IMG/VR virus record: IMGVR_UViG_3300027777_000052
Coordinates: 1-50,720 of that record
Origin: a virus
DNA length: 50,720 bases
Direction: 5' to 3' (one strand)
Below are positions 23,100 through 30,771 of the stretch, piece after piece (the stretch's first letter is position 1; each line of letters begins with the position of its first letter). Both the position numbers and the translations under genes were made by a program. The notes under the pieces are model-generated. The model was not told the origin of the DNA. It ran no database searches and saw only the letters and a program-made list of their open reading frames with translations.

Positions 23100-23948
23100 C
23101 TATTTTACGTAATTCATAATTAGAAGTTCTTCTCCCATATTTTGAGCTTTACCTTTCTTAGCCGCAGCCGCTTTAGCAAACTCTTTCTTCTCCCATACAT
23201 ATTGAAGTGGTGGGAACCAAGTGTGTAATTGTGGAAAATCATAATAAGATAATGAGAACTTACCTTGAATACCTTTCAAACAATCCGCTAACCTCTCGTG
23301 GTCCGCACTATCAAAGTCGTGGTTATTATAATAGTTCTCAGTCTTCCAATATGGAGGGTCAGCGTAAACATATGTAGATGGTCCATCATACTTTTGAATA
23401 ACTTCTTCAAAGTCCATATTCTCCACTTTAGTAATCTTTAAGAAATGTTCTACCCAATCCGGTTTAGATAACTTATCTCGGAATGTAAGATACTTTGATT
23501 TATATTTACCTTTTAGGTCAATGAAGTTACTTGTTTCAGGCTTAGACCCTGAGAATACTTGAGCCAATACATAAGCGTATTTTGCTGCAACAACATAATC
23601 ATAAGGTTCTACCTTGAAATTATCGGCGAATATTTCAGCCTGAAACCTGATGAATTGTTCTCTGTAAATGTCCGGTGTTGGAAACTCCCCTCTTTGTTGA
23701 CAAGGAATGTTATTCACTTCTTCCAATAATCTTTCCGGATTCTGAAGACATTGAAATAAATTGTAGTTAAGCGGATTAAAGTCGTTGTAGACAACTTCTT
23801 TTAAATTGGGGTATTGTTTTAAATCCATATTAAAGAATACCCAAAACATACCTGAAAATGGTTCTACGTATGTTTCAATGTCATTTGGTATAAATGGAAC
23901 AATCCATTTACCTATTTTAGATTTACCCCCGATGTATGATAATGCCAT
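23100..23948 (-). CDS. D12-class DNA adenine methylase (Dam-like)
   Basis: 282 residues. Motif X/I: YIGGKSKIGKWI and YVEPFSGMFWVFFN; VVYNDFN follows; motif IV is DPPY at 197-200 (YADPPYW). This alpha-class order is that of N6-adenine methylases such as Dam and M.EcoRV. The usual F-x-G-x-G is FSGMF, a variant. No restriction enzyme is adjacent, so it likely protects phage DNA or controls expression. Own host-type promoter 16 nt upstream. Confidence 0.92.
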   Translation of the reverse strand: MALSYIGGKSKIGKWIVPFIPNDIETYVEPFSGMFWVFFNMDLKQYPNLKEVVYNDFNPLNYNLFQCLQNPERLLEEVNNIPCQQRGEFPTPDIYREQFIRFQAEIFADNFKVEPYDYVVAAKYAYVLAQVFSGSKPETSNFIDLKGKYKSKYLTFRDKLSKPDWVEHFLKITKVENMDFEEVIQKYDGPSTYVYADPPYWKTENYYNNHDFDSADHERLADCLKGIQGKFSLSYYDFPQLHTWFPPLQYVWEKKEFAKAAAAKKGKAQNMGEELLIMNYVK

Positions 23949-23963
23949 AATTTTTCTTTTTTA

Positions 23964-23995
23964 CAAAGATAAGAAATAAAAAGTAAAAAAGCAAG
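23964..23995 (-). promoter_or_regulatory. Host-type promoter for methylase
   Basis: TATCTTTG on the minus strand at 23971-23964; the -33 region reads CTTG at 23995-23992 (20-nt spacer), a partial match. Confidence 0.7.
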
Positions 23996-24026
23996 TTTCT
24001 CTTTCAATTATTTTTTACTATATTTG
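23995..24026 (+). promoter_or_regulatory. Host-type promoter, plus strand
   Basis: TATATTTG at 24019-24026 matches TAnnTTTG, 16 nt before the ATG at 24043; the -33 region (GTTT near 23995) is a weak match. Divergent from the methylase promoter, with the two -33 regions touching. Confidence 0.6.
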
Positions 24027-24042
24027 TAGTAAATTAATATTT

Positions 24043-24267
24043 ATGAATATGAAAGAATCTATTGAAACTCAAATTATCGAAGAAAAAGATATTATTGACA
24101 TTACACCGGACCAACTAGAACAACCTGAAAAAGAATGTAAATCTTGTAAACAAAAAAAAATAACTAATAGTCAGTTGGCTATGGTAATTGCATCATTTTA
24201 TATATTATTCTCTTCAATATATGGAACAGTTAAATTAATCAAAGAATTAATTCACCTTATCCCTTAA
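24043..24267 (+). CDS. Small membrane protein with CxxC motif
   Basis: 74 residues. Acidic N-terminal half, C-K-S-C followed by a Lys-rich patch (KQKKITNSQ), then one hydrophobic segment (LAMVIASFYILFSSIYGTV) and a short tail. Likely anchored in the inner membrane with a cytoplasmic, possibly metal-binding N-terminus. Own promoter and a terminator directly after. Family not recognised. Confidence 0.7.
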   Translation: MNMKESIETQIIEEKDIIDITPDQLEQPEKECKSCKQKKITNSQLAMVIASFYILFSSIYGTVKLIKELIHLIP

Positions 24268-24273
24268 AAAAGA

Positions 24274-24292
24274 AACCCCTTTTATAGGGGTT
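24274..24292. terminator. Bidirectional terminator
   Basis: AACCCC (24274-24279) pairs with GGGGTT (24287-24292), loop TTTTATA, between the convergent genes at 24043 and 24291. Confidence 0.7.
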
Positions 24293-25202
24293 ATCTTTTA
24301 AATTTAACAAACAATTTAATATATAAATCACCTCTATTGTGATACCCTTTACCTTTAACTCTTAATGGTTTTGACGTATCAAATTCTCCCGGTAATTTAA
24401 TTGAAATCTCACCTAACGGATGTGGGACTTTAACAGTATCTTCTTTCAAGGAATTTAAATCAAAATAAGCGTTGTAAATTAAATCATCCATTGATTTTTC
24501 AAAATTATTTTCAGGAACAATTTTAATTCTAACAACTAAATTACCATACATACCATCTTTAAAATCCCCTTTACCTTGTACTCTTAAAAATTGACCTTCA
24601 TCTATACCATTTGGTAATTTAATAGATATTGTCTCTACATTAGATGTTGTAGTTTTTCCGTGACAAATTCCACAAGTTGTTTTATATGAAAATCCTCTAC
24701 CACCACAAGACCCACAACTTTGTCTTATAATTTGAGTAAATAATCCGGTCCCTATTTGTTGAGTAATAACTCCTTGTCCACCACAAGTAGAACAAGTTAT
24801 TCTTTCACCTCCGGACCCATTACATCCACCACAATTATGGTCTCTATTATATGTTATACTTTTTTCACCACCTTTATAAGATTCAACCGCACCAACAACA
24901 ACTTCAACTATTTTATCAGGAACTGCTCGTTTTCTTTGAGTGTGCATTTGATTAAACATATCCTCAAAAGGGTTAAATCCTCCACCACCCATATTAGCAA
25001 ATGGGTTCCTTCTTTGATTATCGTATTGACTTCGTTTATTTTCGTCACCTATCGTATCATACGCCTCCGAAATCTTTTTAAACTTATTTTCGTCACCCCC
25101 TTTATCCGGATGGTGCTCTACCGCTAACTTTCTATAAGCTTTCTTTATTTCGTCTTGTGAGGCATTTTCACTAACACCCAATATTTGATAAAAATCTTCC
25201 AT
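24291..25202 (-). CDS. dnaJ: DnaJ (type A/I Hsp40 co-chaperone)
   Basis: 303 residues. J domain at 1-62 with the catalytic H31-P-D33; Gly/Phe-rich linker ([18 protein letters not shown]); cysteine-rich zinc region at about 123-190 with four C-x-x-C-x-G-x-G-like repeats ([33 protein letters not shown]); then the substrate-binding C-terminal domains. Complete but shorter than bacterial DnaJ (about 370), mostly in the C-terminal part. Would recruit host DnaK for folding or remodelling of phage complexes. A full zinc-finger DnaJ is uncommon in phages. No DnaK or GrpE is seen in the window. Confidence 0.95.
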   Translation of the reverse strand: MEDFYQILGVSENASQDEIKKAYRKLAVEHHPDKGGDENKFKKISEAYDTIGDENKRSQYDNQRRNPFANMGGGGFNPFEDMFNQMHTQRKRAVPDKIVEVVVGAVESYKGGEKSITYNRDHNCGGCNGSGGERITCSTCGGQGVITQQIGTGLFTQIIRQSCGSCGGRGFSYKTTCGICHGKTTTSNVETISIKLPNGIDEGQFLRVQGKGDFKDGMYGNLVVRIKIVPENNFEKSMDDLIYNAYFDLNSLKEDTVKVPHPLGEISIKLPGEFDTSKPLRVKGKGYHNRGDLYIKLFVKFKR

Positions 25203-25240
25203 TCTTTACTTAGTTTATATTTAAAGTTAAATTATATATT

Positions 25241-25885
25241 ATGAATTATTTAATTGTTCTATTCAAAAATAAAGTAAAAAAGAAAATAATCAAGAAGTTT
25301 AAGACCTCAAATAGAGCGAATACTTTCTACGAATCTTTATTATTGGAAAGTGGTAATGTTATTTTTGATAAACAATATGAAAACGGATTCTCCTTTAATT
25401 ATGAAATTGCCCTACTTGAAAAAGTGTCGGGAACTTTTTTACCTGTATTTTTAAAAGATGAATTTGGTAGAAATATTAAAGTAAATTTAGATAATGAAGA
25501 TTTTTCTATAAAAAAAATAAACCCATACCATATCGAAGAATTAATTTTAGATACTACATTAAATAAAAAAATAAACTCAAAAGAGTTTATTAGGTTATAT
25601 TTAGACCCACCCGGATTTAAACTAGTTTCTAAATTAAATAATAAAATTGTTGTTCAAATTGACGATAAATTTAATTTATTTACATTAAAAAATGAATATG
25701 ATTCAAGTAGGTTTATTGATTCAATTTCTGAGTTTTTTATTGAACAAAAACGTTTTGACTGTATGTTTGTTAAAGATTACTCAAATGCTCAAAGAAAATA
25801 TCTTTATAACTTATTAGTTGAAAATGGTTTTTCTAAGTCTTACTTACAACGTCAGACAACGACCCATCCTTCAATAAAAACATAA
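25241..25885 (+). CDS. Conserved phage protein of unknown function
   Basis: 214 residues, start MNYLIVLFKNKVKKKIIKKF, then TSNRANTFYESLLLESGNVI and FDKQYENGFSFNYEIALLE. I recognise this N-terminal pattern from uncharacterised proteins of Bacteroidota phages. Basic strand-helix N-terminus, no signal peptide. The last 53 nt overlap the convergent gene at 25833-26087, an unusually long tail-to-tail overlap. Confidence 0.75.
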   Translation: MNYLIVLFKNKVKKKIIKKFKTSNRANTFYESLLLESGNVIFDKQYENGFSFNYEIALLEKVSGTFLPVFLKDEFGRNIKVNLDNEDFSIKKINPYHIEELILDTTLNKKINSKEFIRLYLDPPGFKLVSKLNNKIVVQIDDKFNLFTLKNEYDSSRFIDSISEFFIEQKRFDCMFVKDYSNAQRKYLYNLLVENGFSKSYLQRQTTTHPSIKT

Positions 25886-26087
25886 ACTCAACTCCGGACA
25901 TATCTATTTTAAACTGATTAAAGTTCCTATCAACATCTCTAAAATTTTTTTGAACTTTTTTATAATCGTCATAACTAAGTTCCATAGCAACAGCCATAGT
26001 CCCATCCGGAAATAATGTTTGTAATCCATCAGCAACAAGAGCTAATTTCTCAATTATCCCATCAATACTTTGTGTAGTCTCTCCCAT
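25833..26087 (-). CDS. Hypothetical protein
   Basis: 84 residues: MGETTQSIDGIIEKLALVAD, with a strand-turn region (PDGTMAVAMELSYDDYKKV) and FMFLLKDGS near the end. Overlaps the upstream gene by 34 nt and the convergent gene by 53 nt. No recognised domain. Position within a run of five small minus-strand genes suggests one operon. Confidence 0.65.
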   Translation of the reverse strand: MGETTQSIDGIIEKLALVADGLQTLFPDGTMAVAMELSYDDYKKVQKNFRDVDRNFNQFKIDMSGVEFMFLLKDGSLSDVVSKT

Positions 26088-26254
26088 AATGTTAATTTTT
26101 TAGGTTGTTCAATCGGTTTAGTAACAATATCTTCCTTATTTATTTTTTTAATTGTCTTAATAAAATCTTCTTTTTCTCTGTTTAAAATAATTTGATTCTT
26201 AACAATTTCTTTATTCAGTAACTCCAGTTCCTTTAACTCCTTCTTCTCCATCAT
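26054..26254 (-). CDS. Small coiled-coil protein
   Basis: 66 residues starting MMEKKELKELELLNKEIVKN; a continuous charged helix to about residue 42 and then LTLWERLHKVLMG. Overlaps both neighbours (44 nt upstream, 34 nt downstream). Coiled-coil adaptor or membrane-proximal role possible; no family recognised. Confidence 0.6.
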   Translation of the reverse strand: MMEKKELKELELLNKEIVKNQIILNREKEDFIKTIKKINKEDIVTKPIEQPKKLTLWERLHKVLMG

Positions 26255-26642
26255 CTAATTTTATTTTATTTACTTTTGGTTTCATCTCAAAACTTAAATC
26301 TTTTAAATTATTTAAATTTTGTTTTTCAAAGATAGATTTTAATTCGTTAACTTTATTTTGAAATAATCTATCTTTTTCTTCTAATTCAAGATTATATCTA
26401 ATAATATTTTTAAGGTTATCTGAAATTATTCCAACACTTTCTTCCGATATTTCAGACACAAAAGAAAAAAATCTATGATTCTCAACTTTACTAGTTTGTT
26501 CCATTACTTTTTCTTCATCTACGTATTTTTTAGGTAATTTCCAAGTTGTCGGAAAACTAACATCAAAACTTAAATAGTTTTCTAATTTTCTGACAGACTG
26601 TAAATAAGGTAAAAGAGATGAAAATTCTTTATATAAACTCAT
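26211..26642 (-). CDS. Conserved phage protein, SVRKLENYL type
   Basis: 143 residues, MSLYKEFSSLLPYLQSVRKL, then YLSFDVSFPTTWKLPKKYVD and a C-terminal coiled coil (LELEEKDRLFQNKVNELKSI). The N-terminal block is one I recall from uncharacterised proteins of Bacteroidota T4-like phages. Function unknown; cytoplasmic. Confidence 0.7.
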   Translation of the reverse strand: MSLYKEFSSLLPYLQSVRKLENYLSFDVSFPTTWKLPKKYVDEEKVMEQTSKVENHRFFSFVSEISEESVGIISDNLKNIIRYNLELEEKDRLFQNKVNELKSIFEKQNLNNLKDLSFEMKPKVNKIKLDDGEEGVKGTGVTE

Positions 26643-26644
26643 AA

Positions 26645-26833
26645 TTAATTTTTAATAATAAATGTTAAGCAATATGATATTGCAAATCCAAGAAACATAA
26701 GTTCCCATTTACCCCACACCATTTGTTTTGGCGGATTTGAAAATAGGGAACTTATTATTCTACCAACCGTTCTAAGAACAGTCAAAACAGAAAATATAAA
26801 TACAAATAAAAATACTGTATTAATGTTATCCAT
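26645..26833 (-). CDS. Small membrane protein
   Basis: 62 residues with two hydrophobic segments: about 5-22 (NTVFLFVFIFSVLTVLRTV) and 43-60 (WELMFLGFAISYCLTFI), joined by a basic loop. 2 nt between its stop-to-start neighbours on both sides. Role unknown; two-helix phage membrane proteins are often holin or antiholin-like, but there is no specific evidence. Confidence 0.65.
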   Translation of the reverse strand: MDNINTVFLFVFIFSVLTVLRTVGRIISSLFSNPPKQMVWGKWELMFLGFAISYCLTFIIKN

Positions 26834-26835
26834 TA

Positions 26836-27009
26836 TTAGTCTTTTTTTCTTTCAGATAAAATCTCTTTTCTTAGACTATCTAATAATTTTTTTAAATCCT
26901 GTGCAGATTTTCTAGCTCTTGTTCCGGCACTATTGTTACCACCAAAAAACTTTGTCGTGTCAACTGATAATTCTTCAACCAATGACTTAATTTGTTCTAA
27001 TGTTTCCAT
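26836..27009 (-). CDS. Hc1-like histone H1 homologue
   Basis: 57 residues, ATG 27009 to TAA 26836. METLEQIKSLVEELSVDTTK, then FFGGNNSAGTRARKSAQDLK and KLLDSLRKEILSERKKD. The pattern acidic helix, T-K-F-(F/Y)-x-x-x-N-x-A-G-T-R-x-R-K, then a Leu/Lys helix is that of the Hc1 (histone H1-like) family of Bacteroidota and Chlamydia, small DNA-binding proteins that compact nucleoids. In a phage it could condense DNA or alter host chromatin. Co-directional with the small gene run that follows. Confidence 0.8.
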   Translation of the reverse strand: METLEQIKSLVEELSVDTTKFFGGNNSAGTRARKSAQDLKKLLDSLRKEILSERKKD

Positions 27010-27090
27010 CTGAATAATTTTAGTTAATTTATTTTTTATAATACTGTAAAAGTAATTTTTTTTACCCTATAGTAAATACTAACAAGGTTT

Positions 27091-27555
27091 TTAATGATTT
27101 AAAGACTTATCTAATATTTTATAAATGGTTGTAATCATATCTAAATCAGATTTAGTAAATGATTTTTCATTGTTAAATAAGTCAGTAAAAAAAAATCCTA
27201 TGGATGATTTAACTTTAATATCTTTTTGATGGTAAAATGTTTCATCAAAAAAAGATTCAAAATAATCAAAATGTTCACCTTTTTTATCAAATTTGATATT
27301 TTCCTTACTGAAATTATCAATGATTTTATTCCAACACCATTCAAAATGATTTCTATCATCATTTTCCGTTAAAATGATTTTAGTTTCATTAACCTCACTT
27401 TCACCTAAGTAAGTGTTAAAAATAAGATTATTAAGTGAATGTGTGAAATCAGAATATAATTCCAATTTTTCAGGAATTATATTATTACTTCGGAACCAAA
27501 CGTCAACGTCTTCCCGTAATAAAGGTTTTGATATGTAGTTAAAAAAATTCTCCAT
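27091..27555 (-). CDS. Conserved phage protein, start codon in hairpin
   Basis: 154 residues, MENFFNYISKPLLREDVDVW, then HFEWCWNKIIDNFSKENIKF and EHFDYFESFFDETFYHQK. Aromatic- and acid-rich, helical; similar uncharacterised proteins occur in Bacteroidota phages. L-L-R-E near the N-terminus recalls the tag sites but may be chance. Its first codons coincide with a terminator-like hairpin (27548-27574), so the gene may be expressed only by read-through or be attenuated. Confidence 0.75.
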   Translation of the reverse strand: MENFFNYISKPLLREDVDVWFRSNNIIPEKLELYSDFTHSLNNLIFNTYLGESEVNETKIILTENDDRNHFEWCWNKIIDNFSKENIKFDKKGEHFDYFESFFDETFYHQKDIKVKSSIGFFFTDLFNNEKSFTKSDLDMITTIYKILDKSLNH

Positions 27556-27574
27556 AGAGTTCGTCTATGGAGAA
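27548..27574 (-). terminator. 11-bp hairpin over a start codon
   Basis: TTCTCCATAGA and TCTATGGAGAA form a perfect 11-bp inverted repeat with a 5-nt loop. On the minus strand it is followed by a T7 run, as in a terminator of the gene at 27603-29090; the ATG of 27091-27555 lies in the second arm. Confidence 0.75.
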
Positions 27575-27602
27575 ATTATAAGTTATAATATTTGTTTGTA
27601 AA

Positions 27603-29090
27603 TTATTGAGTTTTTTGATTGTAACCAATTAAAGATTTCATTCTAGCAAACTCTTCATTAATTTGTTTTTGTTTTTTAACTTCAATGGATTCTAATTTAG
27701 CCATTAATTTATCCCCTTCATCTTCACCTGCAGTATCTTTAATAATTGGTTGAGGAGCTTTGTTATAAGCCTTTTTCTTAATCTGACCTAAGATATTATC
27801 TTTTCTAATTTTATTACGTTTTTTATTAACATTAGATTCACCGGTGTTTGCCCACTCAGGATTATTACCTGTTCTTGAAGAACCTTCAATATTATCAGTA
27901 ACCCATTCTTCATTTGGATGGATTTCATCGTACACTAAATTTTCTTGTCCTGCAGCAGTTAAATTATCAACATACTCTTCAACAGCACCTGACGGGATAT
28001 ACGCTTTTTTACTCATTTTTTCTAATTCACCATTTCCTTTTGGGAATATTTTAGGGTTCATATCGTAATCACCTTTAGAACCATCTTTAAGGTAATCTTT
28101 CATTTTTTTGGTAACATCTTTAATGTAATCATTATTTTCTTTACCAGAACCATTGTGTGCTTTTTTATAAACTTCTAAACCTCTTGGAGAACCCCCCATT
28201 CCTTTAATGTTATTTTTTTCCGCAGGGTCCTTAACAATTTTATTTTTTTGCTCTTTAACAATTTTTTCAATTAAACTAATCATTTCACTTTCAGTCAATC
28301 TGTAAGATTCTTTAATATTTTTTTTGTGGTCAGCACCTTTATATGCTTTAATATTTTTAGCAAAGTTAGCTTGTTTAACTAATTTAGGGTCACCACTTTT
28401 TAATGCTTTCTCAATACAAGATTTAGTCACTTCTCCTCCACAATGTTTAGAGAAATCACCTTTAGTTCCTTTTTTCTCAATTTCTTTTTCTGCTTTCTGA
28501 ATAAAATTTTTACCTTCTTTAGTTTCAAATTTTTTACCGTCAACCTCAAAATTATCTTTACCTGTTTTTCTAGCTTGAGATAATGCACCAGTAAAGGCAT
28601 TACCTTCATCTGTTTCAGATTTTTTACTTTGTCTCAACATTTTGAAATCTTCAGCATCAATTTTATTGTTTTTATTTTTATCTAATCTTCTTTGACGACC
28701 TTTTAATGATTCAGTAATGTTAACACCTTGACACATTTCTTTAGTTACCGGGTCTTCTTTACCAAAATTTTCTATATGATATCTACAAGTTTTTTCTCTG
28801 TCTTCGTCAGTATTTTCCTCATCATTTTCAATATCGTCAATAGATTCATTCTCACCAACGTAGTCAAATTCATTATTGTTATTTAAATCTTGGAAATCGT
28901 GAATGTCTTCCTCCATTTCACCACCTTTATAACCACATTCATTACATTCACCTTCATACATAGTTCCACCACATTCACATACATTACCACCTTTTATTTT
29001 AGAAACAAGACTATCAGCCTTCTCTTCTAAAGTCTCTTTTAGAATTTTAGACACTAAATTATCTAAATAAGTTGTATTTAATTTTTTCAT
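27603..29090 (-). CDS. Tagged modular protein, probable virion component
   Basis: 495 residues, highly charged and Lys/Asn-rich. N-terminus MKKLNTTYLDNLVSKILKET is tag-like; a second, internal copy, RLTESEMISLIEKIVKE, is at 264-280. A small zinc ribbon (C38-x-C40, C49-x2-C52) follows the first tag. Two EF-hand-like loops are visible: D68-x-N70-x-N72-x-E74-F-D76 and D137-x-N139-x-N141-x-K143-I-D145-x2-D148. The C-terminus is INEEFARMKSLIGYNQ. I recognise this mosaic from large Bacteroidota phages; a virion or scaffold role is inferred. Late-type promoter 7 nt upstream. Confidence 0.75.
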   Translation of the reverse strand: MKKLNTTYLDNLVSKILKETLEEKADSLVSKIKGGNVCECGGTMYEGECNECGYKGGEMEEDIHDFQDLNNNNEFDYVGENESIDDIENDEENTDEDREKTCRYHIENFGKEDPVTKEMCQGVNITESLKGRQRRLDKNKNNKIDAEDFKMLRQSKKSETDEGNAFTGALSQARKTGKDNFEVDGKKFETKEGKNFIQKAEKEIEKKGTKGDFSKHCGGEVTKSCIEKALKSGDPKLVKQANFAKNIKAYKGADHKKNIKESYRLTESEMISLIEKIVKEQKNKIVKDPAEKNNIKGMGGSPRGLEVYKKAHNGSGKENNDYIKDVTKKMKDYLKDGSKGDYDMNPKIFPKGNGELEKMSKKAYIPSGAVEEYVDNLTAAGQENLVYDEIHPNEEWVTDNIEGSSRTGNNPEWANTGESNVNKKRNKIRKDNILGQIKKKAYNKAPQPIIKDTAGEDEGDKLMAKLESIEVKKQKQINEEFARMKSLIGYNQKTQ

Positions 29091-29097
29091 TTTTAGT

Positions 29098-29112
29098 TTT
29101 TATTATAAATAT
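29098..29112 (-). promoter_or_regulatory. Putative late promoter (ATATTTATAATAAAA)
   Basis: Full match on the minus strand, ending 7 nt before the ATG at 29090, placed between two probable virion genes. Confidence 0.6.
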
Positions 29113-29126
29113 ATTAGTTTTTAACT

Positions 29127-30089
29127 TTATTTCTTTGAAAAGGTATTTTCATATTCATAAGCAATAATTGTTTTAATAACATTTTCACTTATATTATGTC
29201 TCTTACTAATATTTTGAATAGCTTTCTTAACTTGTTCATTCTCAAATATTTTTAGAGCTTTAATATCCCCTTGATTACAATATGGAAATTTTTGACATTT
29301 CTTTTTAACCTGTACAAATTTTCCTCCAGGAATTTGTGTTTTCTTTTTACCACCCCAATCTTTCTTCTTTGTTGACTTAGCCCAAGCTGAAGTTGTTTCA
29401 TATGAACCCGATGCACCTGAACCTGTAGCCTCAGTCGCCTCAACTTTTTTGGTTTCACCACAAATACATTTAGATTTAACTCTATCACAAGAATCACAAT
29501 ATTCCTCCTTACCTTCTTTCACACAATTAGGGACCATTTTACCATTTTTATTTTTCATACCCTTTTGGTCATAACCTTTCCAACAATCCTCTTCCATTTC
29601 ACCTTTGATTGTTGAGAATAATGGACCTGAATAAGCTCCGGCTGAACTAGCACCTTGCTCCTTAGTTTCACCTTTATCTTTACCCGGTCTAGAGTATCTA
29701 TTTTTTTTAATAAATGGGTCAGACACAGTTACATTTGGTGTACCAAATTCATTATTTTTTTCTTTAAACTTTTTAAAATCCGGGTCTGTTTGTAAATCTT
29801 TTTGGAATTGTTTTTTCCCGCTTTTATTTTCACCCATAATAGGTAATGATGAAGTTAATTTACCAACCGGTTTATTTATGTTAGTTTTACCTACTAATTT
29901 GTCAACAATACCTTTTTTCATTGGTCTTTTAATTATTTTTAATTTCTTATTATTTTCAGGAATTTCATTTTTATATTCATTTGCAGCTAAAACAGCATCC
30001 ATACCACCATTTACAATAGTATTAGACTTACCCATTTCAGTAGACATAGCTTTTTTTAAATCCGACCCATAACTTTCTTTAACTTTCAT
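29127..30089 (-). CDS. Low-complexity probable virion protein
   Basis: 320 residues, basic. MKVKESYGSDLKKAMSTEMG at the start; then GASSAGAYSGPLFSTIKGE, a Cys-containing motif DCWKGYDQKGMKNKNGKMVP-NCV, a zinc-like cluster (EYCDSCDRVKSKCICG), EATGSGASGSYETTSAWAKS, and a conserved C-terminal block KFVQVKKKCQKFPYCNQGD and HNISENVIKTIIAYE. These modules recur in related phage proteins, whose role I do not know; similar composition to 27603-29090 suggests that they work together. Virion location is inferred. Confidence 0.7.
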   Translation of the reverse strand: MKVKESYGSDLKKAMSTEMGKSNTIVNGGMDAVLAANEYKNEIPENNKKLKIIKRPMKKGIVDKLVGKTNINKPVGKLTSSLPIMGENKSGKKQFQKDLQTDPDFKKFKEKNNEFGTPNVTVSDPFIKKNRYSRPGKDKGETKEQGASSAGAYSGPLFSTIKGEMEEDCWKGYDQKGMKNKNGKMVPNCVKEGKEEYCDSCDRVKSKCICGETKKVEATEATGSGASGSYETTSAWAKSTKKKDWGGKKKTQIPGGKFVQVKKKCQKFPYCNQGDIKALKIFENEQVKKAIQNISKRHNISENVIKTIIAYEYENTFSKK

Positions 30090-30092
30090 AAA

Positions 30093-30497
30093 TTATTTAA
30101 CTATTAATAGATATGAAGTAGATAACACTCCTAAGAATGCCGCCGCTTTATATAAAAAAGATTTAAATTTAACACCTTTTAATTCTTTTTGTAAATCTTT
30201 AGTCATTAGGTCGTATTGTGTTATTTGTAAATCTTTCTGACCTATAATAAATTGATTATTTTTGTCTTTCTTTTCTAATAAAAAAATGATTGTATCTTTT
30301 TGAACTTCTCTCTGCTCAACTTTACTTAGTTTTAATTGAGTTAATGATAACTCTTCTTTACACCCGTCAAACCTTAATAAGTCTTGATAGATTAATCTAG
30401 CTGTTTTAGTTGGAAGTACTACTTTGGTTGTATCTTGCTGCGAATAACTGCTCAAGCTCAACATTACCAAAGTTATTAACATTATTAACTTTTTCAT
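30093..30497 (-). CDS. Exported spanin-like protein
   Basis: 134 residues. A signal peptide is clear (MKKLIMLITLVMLSLSSYSQ), followed by a coiled-coil region (EELSLTQLKLSKVEQREVQK ...) and a C-terminal hydrophobic segment (SFLYKAAAFLGVLSTSYLLIV). No lipobox Cys, so it is not a standard o-spanin lipoprotein. The first 92 nt overlap the 3' end of the membrane-anchored coiled-coil gene at 30406-30771 in another frame, the classic Rz/Rz1 layout, and an amidase lies just upstream. A lysis role is likely but unproven. Confidence 0.65.
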   Translation of the reverse strand: MKKLIMLITLVMLSLSSYSQQDTTKVVLPTKTARLIYQDLLRFDGCKEELSLTQLKLSKVEQREVQKDTIIFLLEKKDKNNQFIIGQKDLQITQYDLMTKDLQKELKGVKFKSFLYKAAAFLGVLSTSYLLIVK

Positions 30498-30771
30498 TTG
30501 TTTTTTCTTTTACTATTGTTAAATTATTATCAATGTGATGAATTTCTTTAGTGATGTTGGTAACATTTTCTTTTACCTCCATAACTTTAGTATCTATTTG
30601 TTTATTAACCACTTGAGCTGAATCAACTTTAACTTGGATTCCCTCTATTTTCTTTTTATAACCACTAACGTCAGTTTTTATACCACTAGTTGTGAAAATA
30701 TTCCAACCAACCAAAACACCAACAATGATTAATAAAATTGTTTGACTATTACCTTTAGTTATATCTTTCAT
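30406..30771 (-). CDS. i-spanin-like membrane-anchored coiled coil
   Basis: 121 residues: short cytoplasmic start, one N-terminal membrane segment (TILLIIVGVLVGWNIFTT), then a long polar coiled coil predicted to lie in the periplasm (IEGIQVKVDSAQVVNKQI, ENVTNITKEIHHIDNNLTIV). This is the topology of i-spanins (Rz). The 3' end encodes the start of the exported partner in a different frame. Shares its start with the stop of the upstream tagged gene (position 30771). Confidence 0.65.
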   Translation of the reverse strand: MKDITKGNSQTILLIIVGVLVGWNIFTTSGIKTDVSGYKKKIEGIQVKVDSAQVVNKQIDTKVMEVKENVTNITKEIHHIDNNLTIVKEKTNEKVNNVNNFGNVELEQLFAARYNQSSTSN

